Positions 1 through 8,379 of a stretch of DNA of 64,000 nucleotides are shown one piece after another. The stretch spans positions 186,001-250,000 of the forward strand of contig NZ_JADQDR010000005.1 in the NCBI RefSeq assembly GCF_015694705.1. Reading direction: 5' to 3'. The stretch comes from Pontibacter rufus (GTDB taxonomy: Bacteria; Bacteroidota; Bacteroidia; Cytophagales; Hymenobacteraceae). The notes below the pieces were generated by a model. The model searched no databases. It saw nothing but the letters and a program-made list of their open reading frames with translations, and had not been told where the DNA came from. How positions within the stretch are numbered: the first letter of the stretch is position 1; each line of letters opens with the position of its first letter. The position numbers and the translations under genes are program-made.

Positions 1-716
1 TTGCTGATAGCTATACTTCCCTGGACGGGTACAATGCCGACGCTGACCTGGGTTTAGGCTGTGGCTTACCGACAGAATTTGCGCAGATCAGGAAAGGCGA
101 CACGGTAGTGGATCTGGGCTCCGGCGCAGGCAACGATTGCTTTGTGGCACGCGCCTTAACAGGAGAAACCGGCAAAGTGATAGGCGTGGACATGACGGAA
201 GCCATGCTGGCCAAAGCCCGCGGGAATGCTGATAAACTGGGCTTTAATAACGTTGAATTTCGGTTGGGTGAGATTGAAGCCCTGCCCCTTCCGGACAATC
301 ATGCCGATGTGGTTGTCAGCAATTGTGTACTTAACCTGGTGCCGGATAAGCAGAAAGCATTTTCAGAGATGTTCCGAGTGCTAAAGCCGGGCGGCCATTT
401 CAGCATTTCGGATGTGGTGCTGGTGGGCGAGTTGCCGGAGGACATCGTAAAAGCCGGCGAAATGTATGCGGGTTGCGTAGCCGGCGCCATTCAGAAAGCG
501 GAATACCTGCAGATTATACATGAGACCGGGTTTGAAAACATAACTCTTCAGAAAGAGAAAGCCATACTTGTGCCGGACGAAATACTGAAAGATTACCTGG
601 ATGCAGCAGGCATCCGCCGGTTCCGCGAAAGCAATACCGGTATCTTCAGCATAACGGTGTATGGCGACAAACCCCTGGCATCTGCCTGCTGCACCCCTGG
701 CTCCGGTTGCTGCTAA
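1..716 (+). CDS. arsM: Arsenite methyltransferase ArsM (5' end cut by window)
   Basis: SAM-dependent methylation of As(III), a cytoplasmic arsenic detoxification step. The reading frame is open from base 3, so the start lies outside the window; about 237 residues are visible. Seen: the SAM-binding motif DLGSGAGND, the acidic segment VIGVDMT, and two cysteine contexts typical of ArsM arsenite ligands (SNCVLNLVPDK and AGCVAGA). It ends in a cysteine-rich tail, CCTPGSGCC, seen in many bacterial ArsM proteins. The visible N-terminus (SYTSLDGYNADADLGLGCG) also matches the family. It ends just before a long hairpin terminator. No other ars gene is visible, so operon membership is unknown. The family call is secure. 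Confidence 0.93.
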   Translation, partial: ADSYTSLDGYNADADLGLGCGLPTEFAQIRKGDTVVDLGSGAGNDCFVARALTGETGKVIGVDMTEAMLAKARGNADKLGFNNVEFRLGEIEALPLPDNHADVVVSNCVLNLVPDKQKAFSEMFRVLKPGGHFSISDVVLVGELPEDIVKAGEMYAGCVAGAIQKAEYLQIIHETGFENITLQKEKAILVPDEILKDYLDAAGIRRFRESNTGIFSITVYGDKPLASACCTPGSGCC

Positions 717-720
717 ACTG

Positions 721-768
721 AACGTATCAATTCTTTCCGGCGGGTTTGCCGGAAAGAATTGATACGTT
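721..768. terminator. Bidirectional hairpin terminator between convergent genes
   Basis: Perfect 21-bp inverted repeat (721-741 with 748-768) around a 6-nt loop, GGGTTT. It lies 5 bp after the arsM stop and before the stop of the opposing small gene at 806, so it can serve both. The stem is GC-rich near the loop and A/T-rich at its base, supplying U-rich 3' ends in both directions. Confidence 0.8.
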
Positions 769-805
769 TATCACAAGCTTCAAAAGCAAAGCGCTATTGA
801 TGTCT

Positions 806-1027
806 TTAATATAGCTGCTCCTGTTTTGTATCTGGCCGGAACAGCAGCCATACCAGCAAACTGATTGGCCAGGACAGCAATGCCACCAGTAAAGCAACCA
901 GCCATCCGGGCTTCCCTCTGCGCTCCGCGTCTTTGTAAGACCAAACAATGCTCCAGAAATAAACAACCAATACCAGCAGGCCTAGTATAAGCGCGAAAAT
1001 GCCAAATCCTGCAAATAAATCCTCCAT
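806..1027 (-). CDS. Small two-helix membrane protein, PLDc_N-like
   Basis: 73 residues. The first hydrophobic helix covers about residues 8-30. Then comes a short charged loop with DAERRGKPGW, and a second helix (about 44-64) ending WLLFRPD. This helix / W..DA..RGK..W / helix / (F/Y)RP layout is that of the short PLDc_N (phospholipase D nuclease N-terminal) family, whose role in stand-alone proteins is not known. The ATG at 1027 follows an A/T-rich leader. It is convergent with arsM and probably single. The coding call is good; the function is unknown. Confidence 0.7.
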   Translation of the reverse strand: MEDLFAGFGIFALILGLLVLVVYFWSIVWSYKDAERRGKPGWLVALLVALLSWPISLLVWLLFRPDTKQEQLY

Positions 1028-1178
1028 GTTGTTATCTTTTAAATTAAACGAGTGTGTCTACTATTTGCAACGTAACATTCTGATAGCAGGTTAATTAATC
1101 TTCAAATATGGCAAAACGAGGCAGGTAAAAATGAGATTGCCCGCTGTTATACTTCTCTTATTCAGCCCTGCCCGGCTG

Positions 1179-1508
1179 TTATTTGTCAAGCTCTTTTCCT
1201 AAGTCCTCTAACTGCTTCATAAAAGCTTCTACTTTCTCATCGGCATACGGGCCATAGGCGTTAGAAACAGTACCTTTTATTCCTGAGTTTGTCTCCAGCA
1301 CATACAGGATAGCTTCATCGCCCGGATTTGTTTCGCCCTCGAAGCGGTAAAAATTCACGATGCGTACCTGCTCCGGCGTAAACTGCTCTTGCCCATCCAG
1401 GGTGCAAAGCCGCCCATCGTCCGAAACTTTAAAATTATGCTTATAACCGTCTTTGTAGAGCTGGTTAAGGATGGTAACCATGGAGGTGAGTTCTACTTTG
1501 TCTTCCAT
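1179..1508 (-). CDS. Small conserved Bacteroidota protein (often misnamed PRPP synthetase)
   Basis: About 109 residues from MEDKVELTSM. The sequence has the pattern L..L...GY..nF, then V.FYRFEG.TNPGDEAILYV, GIKG..SNAYGPYAD. I recognise this as a small soluble Bacteroidota family that databases often label phosphoribosylpyrophosphate synthetase, although it is far too short and lacks the PRPP-binding motif of that enzyme. The open frame extends upstream to 1697, but that extension is Cys/Pro-rich and unlike coding sequence. An alternative start (MKERL) lies at 1535. Function unknown. Confidence 0.65.
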   Translation of the reverse strand: MEDKVELTSMVTILNQLYKDGYKHNFKVSDDGRLCTLDGQEQFTPEQVRIVNFYRFEGETNPGDEAILYVLETNSGIKGTVSNAYGPYADEKVEAFMKQLEDLGKELDK

Positions 1509-1809
1509 AAATATGTTTGTTAATCGTTCCTTCATACTTTTATACTTTGCTATACGCAAAAAGCCGGACGTATCGGTGGAAGATTCCGGCTTACTTATCA
1601 ACGGACATAGATGCGATATGATAACGAAACAGGGCCTTGCCCCACACGTGCAGCCTGGCGCACAAGGATACAGCTTAACTGTCAACATCATTATCACCCT
1701 GTTGCGCCATAGGCGGTAGCTTACGTTTTTTTTCTTTGGGCTTCAGAGCGATAATGCCAAGACGGCTGCTATTTTTTTGAATACTTTTATGGCGCAGCGG
1801 TATCAAAAA
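1509..1809. other. Intergenic stretch, no convincing gene
   Basis: About 300 bp between the small protein and the amylase terminator. Open frames on both strands are short and of poor composition. One TATACTT heptamer lies near 1540. It probably holds the promoter of the minus-strand gene at 1179, but I cannot point to a clear TAnnTTTG box. Confidence 0.4.
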
Positions 1810-1850
1810 GCAAAAGGGGCTGTTCCGAATACCGGAACAGCCCCTTTTGC
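1810..1850 (-). terminator. Hairpin terminator of the amylase gene
   Basis: Perfect 18-bp stem (1810-1827 with 1833-1850) with a 5-nt loop, AATAC, GC-rich at the tip and running into CAAAAG/CTTTTG at the base. It starts about 15 bp beyond the amylase stop codon on the minus strand and is followed there by CTTTTTGATA, a U-rich tail. Confidence 0.78.
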
Positions 1851-1864
1851 ATGTAAGTAAATTG

Positions 1865-4800
1865 CTAGTGTTTCACCATCAGCAGTTGGCGTATGGATAT
1901 ATCCCGGTAAGTAACCTGCAAAACATATACGCCCTGTTGCCACTTGCTGACATCTATCTGCACATCTGCCAGCATGCCGGGGGTAAGCTCAGAGGTTCTG
2001 AGCACTGTTCCCTGCATACTTACAAGCTGGAATTTTATAGGATCCGAAAAGGGCCTGTCTGTACTGATGGTCAGCACCCCGGAAGCTGGGTTAGGATAGA
2101 TGGTGATACTGCGAGCCAATTGATCCTGCAAACTGTTGTGCGGATCATCTGCCGGACGAACACTCGCCTCGTTGCTATAAACCGATGTTTCATCTGCATC
2201 TTTTGCCACCACCCGGTAGTGGTAAAGCATACCCGGCCGGATCAGTGTATCGGTAAACGCAGTTACATCGGCTGGCAATTCGGCAATCATACTAAAAGGC
2301 GTCAGGCTGTTACCGTACTGCGTGGCTTTCTCGATCACGTAAGCTGTTTCATGCGCCGAGCGGTCTTCCCAGTGCAAAGCTATAGCATGCAGGTCCGCCA
2401 CGGCTGCCATACCTGCCGGGGCCAATAGCGGCAGATCAATGCTGGCCGTATCGCTCCATTCTGAATCAGACTTAACGGTACTGATGGCTTTCACACGATA
2501 TTGGTAGCTTACCCCATCCACAAGCAGGGCATCCACGTATTCGCTGGCGTTTTCCTTCAAAGTAGCCAAAGGCTCGAAGGCCTGCTGCTCTTCGCTTTTC
2601 CGCTCCACCACGTAGCCTTGCTCGCCTGTAGCCTTGTCTACCCACTTAAGTTTTATAGAAAAAGGTTCTTCCAGTTGGGCAGTCAGGTTGCCGGGCTCCA
2701 CGATTACAATAGGGGTATAGATGTGGATCAGGCCAGGTTCCGGGAAGGCAACAGGCTTGTCTACAAAAATATGGAATTCGCCGGGTGCCAGGGTGGTGGT
2801 GCTTGCTGTAGAAGCTACTTCCATGGCCTTCCCGGAGAAAAAGTCGTACCAGGTACCCGTATGTTGAAAACCGGGCGACATGGTTCCTTCCGACAGGCCG
2901 AAGTTACCGATAATGGTTACATTCATTTCGGGATGGCTCACACTGATCCTGCGGAACTGCCCGCTGGGTGTCCAGGAGAAATTGCCTTTCTCAAACACAT
3001 TACTATACGCGTTTACGAGTTTGATGATGGCAGCTTCCGCTTTATAGAGCTTCTCCCGCGCTTCATCCGCCTGGTAGTTCAGGCCATCCCCGCCGCCCCA
3101 GGCCACGGGCTTATTACCGGTTCTGCCATTGTATTCAATCGGAACATCATAACCCAGCTCGCCGAACTCCCAGATCATCTTAGGCCCCGGAAGCGGGAAG
3201 TAAAAGGCAGAGGCCAGCTTGATGCGCTCCAAGGCAGTATCGAGCTGCCTGATATTGTAATCGCCGCTGCTGCCACCATTGTTCAGCGCCCCTACCATCA
3301 CGCGCTCTTCGTCGTGGCTTTCCATGTAGGCAACCAGGTTCTTCTGGCCCCAGCCGCGGGTGCTGGAAAGCGCCCAGTTAAGGTCGGTGCCCGTGTTGCC
3401 GTTGATGACGTCCGTATAAGGATGGTTCATGTTACCCCACAGCATAATGCCATAGTTGGCCAGCACCTTTTCTTCGTCGTTGGCAGCCAGGTGTTCCATC
3501 GTTATATAGGCACTATCGTCAGTTTCCCATATTTTGTCGGCCATGCGCTCCAGGATGTTGATACGGGACTGGTCATAGGCGCTCCACGCCCCCACATCAT
3601 TGGGGTTGTTCTTTTGCGTGAAACCTTTGGTGAGGTCAAAGCGATAGCCATCAAACTTATACTCCTCTATCCAGTAGCGGTTCACATCGTCTACGTAGCG
3701 TTGCGTGTAGGGGCTTTCGTGGTTAAAGTCATAGCCCACATTGTAAGGGTGAGTCGGCTCCTGGTTAAACCAGGGGCTTTCGGCCGAAGGACGTGCATTG
3801 GCCTCGTCGAAATACATGCGCACCATCGGGCTTTGGCCAAACTGGTGGTTGAGCACCATGTCCAGCAGCACCACAAAGCCTTCTTCATGCGCCTTGTCAA
3901 TAAAAGCCTTCAGGTCGTTTTTAGTGCCGTAGTATTTGTCGGGTGCAAACAGGTAGCTCGGGTTATAGCCCCAGCTTTCGTTGCCCTCATACTCCATCAC
4001 GGGCATCAATTCGATGGCATTTACGCCCAGGCGCTTCAGGTACGTCAGGGTATCTGCCAGGTCCTGGTAGCTGTGCGAAGCAAGGAAGTCGCGTACCAGC
4101 AGTTCGTAGATCACGAGGTCTTCTTTTGCCGGACGGCCGCCTGTTACCTTCGGAAACTTCCATTGATAAGCCTGCTGGCCTGTTTGCAGCACCGTGGCAA
4201 TTCCATCCTGGGTTCTGCTGTAAGCCACAGGGTTTGGATACACAGATGCCGGTATGTTACCATCATTAAAAGGATCTGCTACTTTGTCGGCATAAGGATC
4301 TCCTATTTTAACCGTACCCTCTACCCAATACTGGTATACATATTCTTTTTGTGCCTGCAGGTTGTTTAGCTCCAGCCAGAAGTACTCACCGTCGGGGGTC
4401 TGGTTCATCTGGTAAGCATCGCTGATCTGCCAGTTGTTAAAATCGCCCGCCACATATACAAACTCCTTGTGCGGGGCCAGCAGCACGAGTGTTGCTTTGC
4501 CCGGATCGCCGGGGTTGTAATTGATGCCGCTGCGCATACCGGCAGGCAGGGCGGCGATGGTGTTAGGCTTGCGCACGTGGATGGAAATGCTCTTTTCTGA
4601 TATAATGGTTTTATCCCCAATCCGGGCAGTTACCCGCATTTGCAGGCTGGTGGCAGTACCGTAAGTATAACTATAGCTAAGGGTTTGGCTGTTGGAAGCC
4701 TGTGCCACGGTTTGGTAGCCGCTCCCCTCGTTTATCTCCAAGCTGAGCGCATCGGCAACAGAAGAGGCCTCCGCACGCAGTGCAAGCTGCTGGCCAGTTA

Positions 4801-6499
4801 CGCCAAAAACTTCGGCAGTTGCAGGCGCCGTAAAGCGCACAAAATCTCCCGGATCAACATTAATGAAAATATCGCCATTGGTTGCGGATTTACCGATTTG
4901 TGTGCCGTCGGCATTGCGGAATACCATGCCCAGCCGGAACACGGGCGCACCATCTGGCACGTGATAGTAGGCACTTATACTGGGTAGCGTAATCTGCCAC
5001 TTGTTGGGCTCCCCTGCTACCGGGCTCATTTCGCCCACACCATCATCCTGGCCCCAGTTGCCCACTACGTTGCTCCAGGTAGTGCCATCAAATCCTGAGA
5101 GCACCACGCCCGAATGCAGGTATACTTTGCCGGCGCCCTGCAGCCCGGAAACACCTTTGCCGGCATCATAAATGATAGTTACAGGCTCGTCGGCTGTTGG
5201 CAGCGCCGGGCTCAGCACCACAATGCCATCCGTCGTACCACTTAGCACGTCGAACCCGTATTCGCGCGTAACATCATTGAAGGTAATCGTGTAGGTGCCT
5301 CCGGCGACGGGAATGTCGGGGCCATTTTGGACAGCTACCCCGGCAGGGAAAGTAGTGCCGCCCCAGTTCACGTCCCAGCTGTTATTAACCCTGAACTTGG
5401 CGCCGCCACTCGTCAGGCTGGCGTTTGCCAGGGTCCAGGTATGGCCGTCTGCTCCTTTTACCATAGGCGTAGAGGCATCCCAGCCACCTGCGGTAGCAGC
5501 CCCCACAATGCCGACAGATTCGTAAGCGACGGGATTCAGTTTTGCGAAATAATAAGCGGCGGTGAGGTCATTAAAGCGGATGGTATAGTAGCCGCTTTCG
5601 GTTACCTGGATGTTTGACCCGCTGGATGTGCCGGTGCCGCCCGGAAAGCCGGAACCACCCCAGCTCACTTCCCAGCTATCGTTGGCGCGGAACTTCAGTT
5701 CCCCGGCCTGGAGGAAGGTTGTTAGCACCCAGTTATTCGGATCTCCGGCCGCTACAAGTGTCATAGGCGTGGAAGCATCCCACCCCCTGGACGTAGCAGT
5801 GCCGATGATGCCTATCGTTTGATATACTACCGGGTTCAGATCCTGAAAGAGGTATTCGCCTGTAACATCGTTAAAGGTTACCGTATAGCTACCGGCTTTT
5901 ACAGCAATGTTAGGCCCGTTCTGGATGGCGGCACCTGCCGGGAAACTACTGCCTCCCCAGCTTACAGCCCAGTTATCATTTGCCCTGAATTTTACTTCAC
6001 CCTGGCTGAGAGAAACGTTTTCCAATGTCCAGCGATGCGGATCTGCGGCATCTTTTACCATTGCCACAGAAGCACCCCAGCCGCTTGGCAGTGCATCCCC
6101 GATTAAACCTACCGTTGCATAAACAGCCGGATTAAAGGCCTCGAAGCGGTAAGCTCCGGTTACGTCATTAAACGTTACAGTGTAGTAGCTTGTCGCGGGC
6201 ACCTGAAGGTTAGCGCCATTGCGACTGGCAGTTCCTGACGGAAATTCGGAGCCGCCCCAGTTCACATCCCAGCTATCGTTGGCGCGGAACTTGGCTTCGC
6301 CCTGAGTCAGTTGCAACGTAAGGGTCCATTGGTGCAGGTCGCCGGCATTGGCCAGCTTCATGGGGGTAGAAGCGTCCCAGCCTTTGGTAGTGGCTGTTCC
6401 GATGATGCCTACAGTCGGAAAGATATCCTGCGCCATACCCAGGGTGGCCATCAGCAGGAAAGACAGCAGGAGGGTAAGTTTAAGCGTAAAAATTCTCAT
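1865..6499 (-). CDS. Large secreted GH13 alpha-amylase with four SusE/F-like repeats and T9SS tail
   Basis: 1544 residues. Order: signal peptide (1-23, cleaved after GMAQ or nearby); four tandem repeats of about 100 residues (about 27-119, 127-220, 227-320, 327-418), each with GW.AS..M, W.L, KFR.N..W.V.WGG..FP.G and Y.I.FND(V/L)T, resembling SusE/SusF starch-binding modules; a further carbohydrate-binding-like segment (about 424-548); an Ig-like stretch; a CBM48-type module (about 665-785, FVYVAGDFNNW); the GH13 barrel (about 790-1240); two fibronectin-III-like repeats; and a C-terminal type IX sorting domain (ITIYPNPASG...). Catalytic residues visible: Asp955 (GYRFDLTKG), Glu1002 (TMEHLA), Asp1063 (MESHDEERV). 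Expected on the cell surface or secreted through T9SS, degrading starch or glycogen-like glucans. No susCD pair is in the window. Confidence 0.93.
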   Translation of the reverse strand: MRIFTLKLTLLLSFLLMATLGMAQDIFPTVGIIGTATTKGWDASTPMKLANAGDLHQWTLTLQLTQGEAKFRANDSWDVNWGGSEFPSGTASRNGANLQVPATSYYTVTFNDVTGAYRFEAFNPAVYATVGLIGDALPSGWGASVAMVKDAADPHRWTLENVSLSQGEVKFRANDNWAVSWGGSSFPAGAAIQNGPNIAVKAGSYTVTFNDVTGEYLFQDLNPVVYQTIGIIGTATSRGWDASTPMTLVAAGDPNNWVLTTFLQAGELKFRANDSWEVSWGGSGFPGGTGTSSGSNIQVTESGYYTIRFNDLTAAYYFAKLNPVAYESVGIVGAATAGGWDASTPMVKGADGHTWTLANASLTSGGAKFRVNNSWDVNWGGTTFPAGVAVQNGPDIPVAGGTYTITFNDVTREYGFDVLSGTTDGIVVLSPALPTADEPVTIIYDAGKGVSGLQGAGKVYLHSGVVLSGFDGTTWSNVVGNWGQDDGVGEMSPVAGEPNKWQITLPSISAYYHVPDGAPVFRLGMVFRNADGTQIGKSATNGDIFINVDPGDFVRFTAPATAEVFGVTGQQLALRAEASSVADALSLEINEGSGYQTVAQASNSQTLSYSYTYGTATSLQMRVTARIGDKTIISEKSISIHVRKPNTIAALPAGMRSGINYNPGDPGKATLVLLAPHKEFVYVAGDFNNWQISDAYQMNQTPDGEYFWLELNNLQAQKEYVYQYWVEGTVKIGDPYADKVADPFNDGNIPASVYPNPVAYSRTQDGIATVLQTGQQAYQWKFPKVTGGRPAKEDLVIYELLVRDFLASHSYQDLADTLTYLKRLGVNAIELMPVMEYEGNESWGYNPSYLFAPDKYYGTKNDLKAFIDKAHEEGFVVLLDMVLNHQFGQSPMVRMYFDEANARPSAESPWFNQEPTHPYNVGYDFNHESPYTQRYVDDVNRYWIEEYKFDGYRFDLTKGFTQKNNPNDVGAWSAYDQSRINILERMADKIWETDDSAYITMEHLAANDEEKVLANYGIMLWGNMNHPYTDVINGNTGTDLNWALSSTRGWGQKNLVAYMESHDEERVMVGALNNGGSSGDYNIRQLDTALERIKLASAFYFPLPGPKMIWEFGELGYDVPIEYNGRTGNKPVAWGGGDGLNYQADEAREKLYKAEAAIIKLVNAYSNVFEKGNFSWTPSGQFRRISVSHPEMNVTIIGNFGLSEGTMSPGFQHTGTWYDFFSGKAMEVASTASTTTLAPGEFHIFVDKPVAFPEPGLIHIYTPIVIVEPGNLTAQLEEPFSIKLKWVDKATGEQGYVVERKSEEQQAFEPLATLKENASEYVDALLVDGVSYQYRVKAISTVKSDSEWSDTASIDLPLLAPAGMAAVADLHAIALHWEDRSAHETAYVIEKATQYGNSLTPFSMIAELPADVTAFTDTLIRPGMLYHYRVVAKDADETSVYSNEASVRPADDPHNSLQDQLARSITIYPNPASGVLTISTDRPFSDPIKFQLVSMQGTVLRTSELTPGMLADVQIDVSKWQQGVYVLQVTYRDISIRQLLMVKH

Positions 6500-6795
6500 G
6501 CAGTAGTTATTAGAAGTGAATGATTTGTTCCGGATTGTTATACCAAGTATCGTTTTTTCATTTACATCTTTCCTGGGCCTCCTGAGGATAAAGCAAGCCT
6601 GTCAAAGCAATACGTTGCAGAGTATAGAAGCCAGAAAAGGATGAGTAATTTACAAATAATTATATAAAAAAGTTTAATATTTTAATATAATGCTAAATTA
6701 TTTCCGTCGCTTCTCTCCACCGCCTTCCCGCCTATCCTGGTATATTTGCAGCACTTTGCAGTGTAGCAGAAATTGCCGTAAACCTGTCACTTTTC

Positions 6796-6815
6796 TGTGT
6801 GACTAATGTCACTGT
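6796..6815 (+). promoter_or_regulatory. Crp-type palindrome upstream of the persulfide dioxygenase gene
   Basis: TGTGTGAC-TAAT-GTCACTGT. The core GTGAC-N4-GTCAC is a perfect palindrome that fits the Crp consensus TGTGA-N6-TCACA at all but the last base. Exactly 19 nt separate it from the -7 box at 6835, and the palindrome centre falls near -43, as for a class II activator. A further GTCAC half-site lies at 6786-6790. The likely ligand is the Crp-family protein encoded at 8380. Confidence 0.72.
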
Positions 6816-6834
6816 AGAAAGTATATTTCTACCT

Positions 6835-6842
6835 TACCTTTG
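6835..6842 (+). promoter_or_regulatory. Bacteroidota -7 promoter box (TACCTTTG)
   Basis: Matches TAnnTTTG. There is no TTTG -33 element at the usual distance; the Crp-type palindrome occupies that side instead, as expected for an activator-dependent promoter. Predicted transcript start is near 6849. Confidence 0.6.
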
Positions 6843-6934
6843 TATGCATAAACCGCAGAGGTATGTTGGCTTCTCCCGGCTACAGACGTGTCCGGCTAAG
6901 TATAACACATCCTGCTAATCCAAGTTATTATAGC

Positions 6935-8272
6935 ATGAAGATCCAACAATTTGAAGACAAGGGCCTGGCCCACTATTCCTATGCCATCTTAAGCACATGC
7001 GCAGGCAAAATCGTGCTTATCGACCCGGCCCGAAACCCGCAGCCATACTATGATTATGCAGCGGCTAATAACGCTGAAATTGTAGCTGTTATTGAAACGC
7101 ATCAGCATGCCGACTTTGTCAGTTCACACCTGGAGATACACCAGACAACGGGGGCAAAAATCTATGCTCATAGCCTGGTAGGAGCCGATTATCCGCATGA
7201 GGCATTTGATGAAGGGGCTGAATTACAGTTCGGAAAAATAAAGCTGAAATCGCTGCACACGCCCGGCCACTCGCCCGACAGCATCTGCATTGTGCTGGAG
7301 CATGAGGGTAAGGACAAAGCTGTTTTCACCGGCGATACGCTTTTTATCGGGGATGTAGGACGCCCGGATTTACGGGAAAATGCCGGCAACATTACTGCAA
7401 AAAGGGAGGAACTGGCGCGGCAGATGTACCGCAGCACCCGCGACAAGCTGATGAAACTGGAAGATGAGGTAATAGTGTACCCGGCACACGGCGCAGGCAC
7501 GCTTTGCGGCAAATCGCTAAGTGATGCCAACAGCAGCACCCTTGGCGCAGAAAAGAGGAGCAACTATGCCCTGCAGCATATGAGCGAAGATGCATTTATG
7601 GAGATACTGACAGCCGATCAGCCTTTTATACCTAAATACTTTGGGTACGATGTAGATCTGAATAAAAAAGGAGCCGCTGCCTATAAATCAGGTATAGCTG
7701 CCGTTCTAAAACTGGAAAAGAACTATAAACCTAAGCCTGGAGCGCTCCTTGTAGATGCCCGTAGCGAAAAAATATTCAAGCAAAGCCATTACAAAGGCGC
7801 CATCAACATACAGAACGGCGGTAAGTTCGAAACCTGGCTCGGCAGTATTGTTGGACCCGGCGAAGAATTCTATCTGGCAGCCGCCAGCAACCGGGAACTG
7901 GACGAACTGATTGCCAAAGCTGCCAAAATAGGTTACGAATCAAACATCAAAGGAGCATTTATACTTGGCGGCGAAGCGCCGGAAAGCACACCTCCGCTGG
8001 ATGTAAGCGACTTCAAAGCCAATCAGGGCAAATATACCATCGTGGATGTACGCAACAGGACGGAGGTAAAGGAAAAAAGCTTCTTTAAAGACGCTATTAA
8101 CATTCCGCTGCCGGAGCTGCGTGAAAGGGCAAAAGAGGTTCCTGCAGACAAGCCGGTGCTGGTACATTGTGCCGGCGGCTACCGTTCGGCAGCAGGCAGC
8201 AGCATTGTGGAAGCCGCGCTCCCTCACACCAAAGTGCTCGACCTGGGCGAAGCTATCAATACATTTAAATAG
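6935..8272 (+). CDS. Persulfide dioxygenase-rhodanese fusion (MBL fold)
   Basis: 445 residues from MKIQQFEDKG, the usual family start; an upstream ATG at 6863 would add a poorly coding 24-residue extension. The N-terminal metallo-beta-lactamase domain carries THQHADF (His56, His58, Asp60), PGHS (His112) and TGDTLF (Asp134), the iron ligands of the ETHE1/CstB persulfide dioxygenase family. Two rhodanese domains follow. The first (about 285-370) lacks an active-site cysteine (YLAAASN where CxxGxR is expected); the second (about 385-445) has the active loop HCAGGYRS. Expected reaction: oxidation of glutathione or low-molecular-weight persulfide to sulfite, with rhodanese sulfur transfer. First gene of the sulfur locus, under a Crp-type site. 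Confidence 0.9.
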   Translation: MKIQQFEDKGLAHYSYAILSTCAGKIVLIDPARNPQPYYDYAAANNAEIVAVIETHQHADFVSSHLEIHQTTGAKIYAHSLVGADYPHEAFDEGAELQFGKIKLKSLHTPGHSPDSICIVLEHEGKDKAVFTGDTLFIGDVGRPDLRENAGNITAKREELARQMYRSTRDKLMKLEDEVIVYPAHGAGTLCGKSLSDANSSTLGAEKRSNYALQHMSEDAFMEILTADQPFIPKYFGYDVDLNKKGAAAYKSGIAAVLKLEKNYKPKPGALLVDARSEKIFKQSHYKGAINIQNGGKFETWLGSIVGPGEEFYLAAASNRELDELIAKAAKIGYESNIKGAFILGGEAPESTPPLDVSDFKANQGKYTIVDVRNRTEVKEKSFFKDAINIPLPELRERAKEVPADKPVLVHCAGGYRSAAGSSIVEAALPHTKVLDLGEAINTFK

Positions 8273-8291
8273 GGTTCAGAAGACAAGCCGG

Positions 8292-8338
8292 GAGCATAAA
8301 CCAGCGCAGGCGCCTGATGCCTGCACTGGTTTATGCTC
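8292..8338 (+). terminator. Hairpin terminator/attenuating stem after the dioxygenase gene
   Basis: Inverted repeat: 8292-8311 pairs with 8319-8338 (one C-A mismatch) around a 7-nt loop. It begins 20 bp after the stop. Only a weak U-run follows (TTAAAC), so partial read-through into the regulator gene at 8380 is plausible. Confidence 0.65.
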
Positions 8339-8379
8339 TTAAACTGCGTATACTTGCACAGCAACTACTCTATTTGCCT

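Noticed and set aside
1536..1697. N-terminal extension of the small minus-strand protein
   Set aside because: The extra 54 residues are Cys/Pro-rich and not family-like; the shorter start is preferred.
2501..4369. 622-residue open frame on the + strand inside the amylase
   Set aside because: It is the antisense of the minus-strand GH13 gene, which has full domain support; the composition of the frame is that of a shadow.
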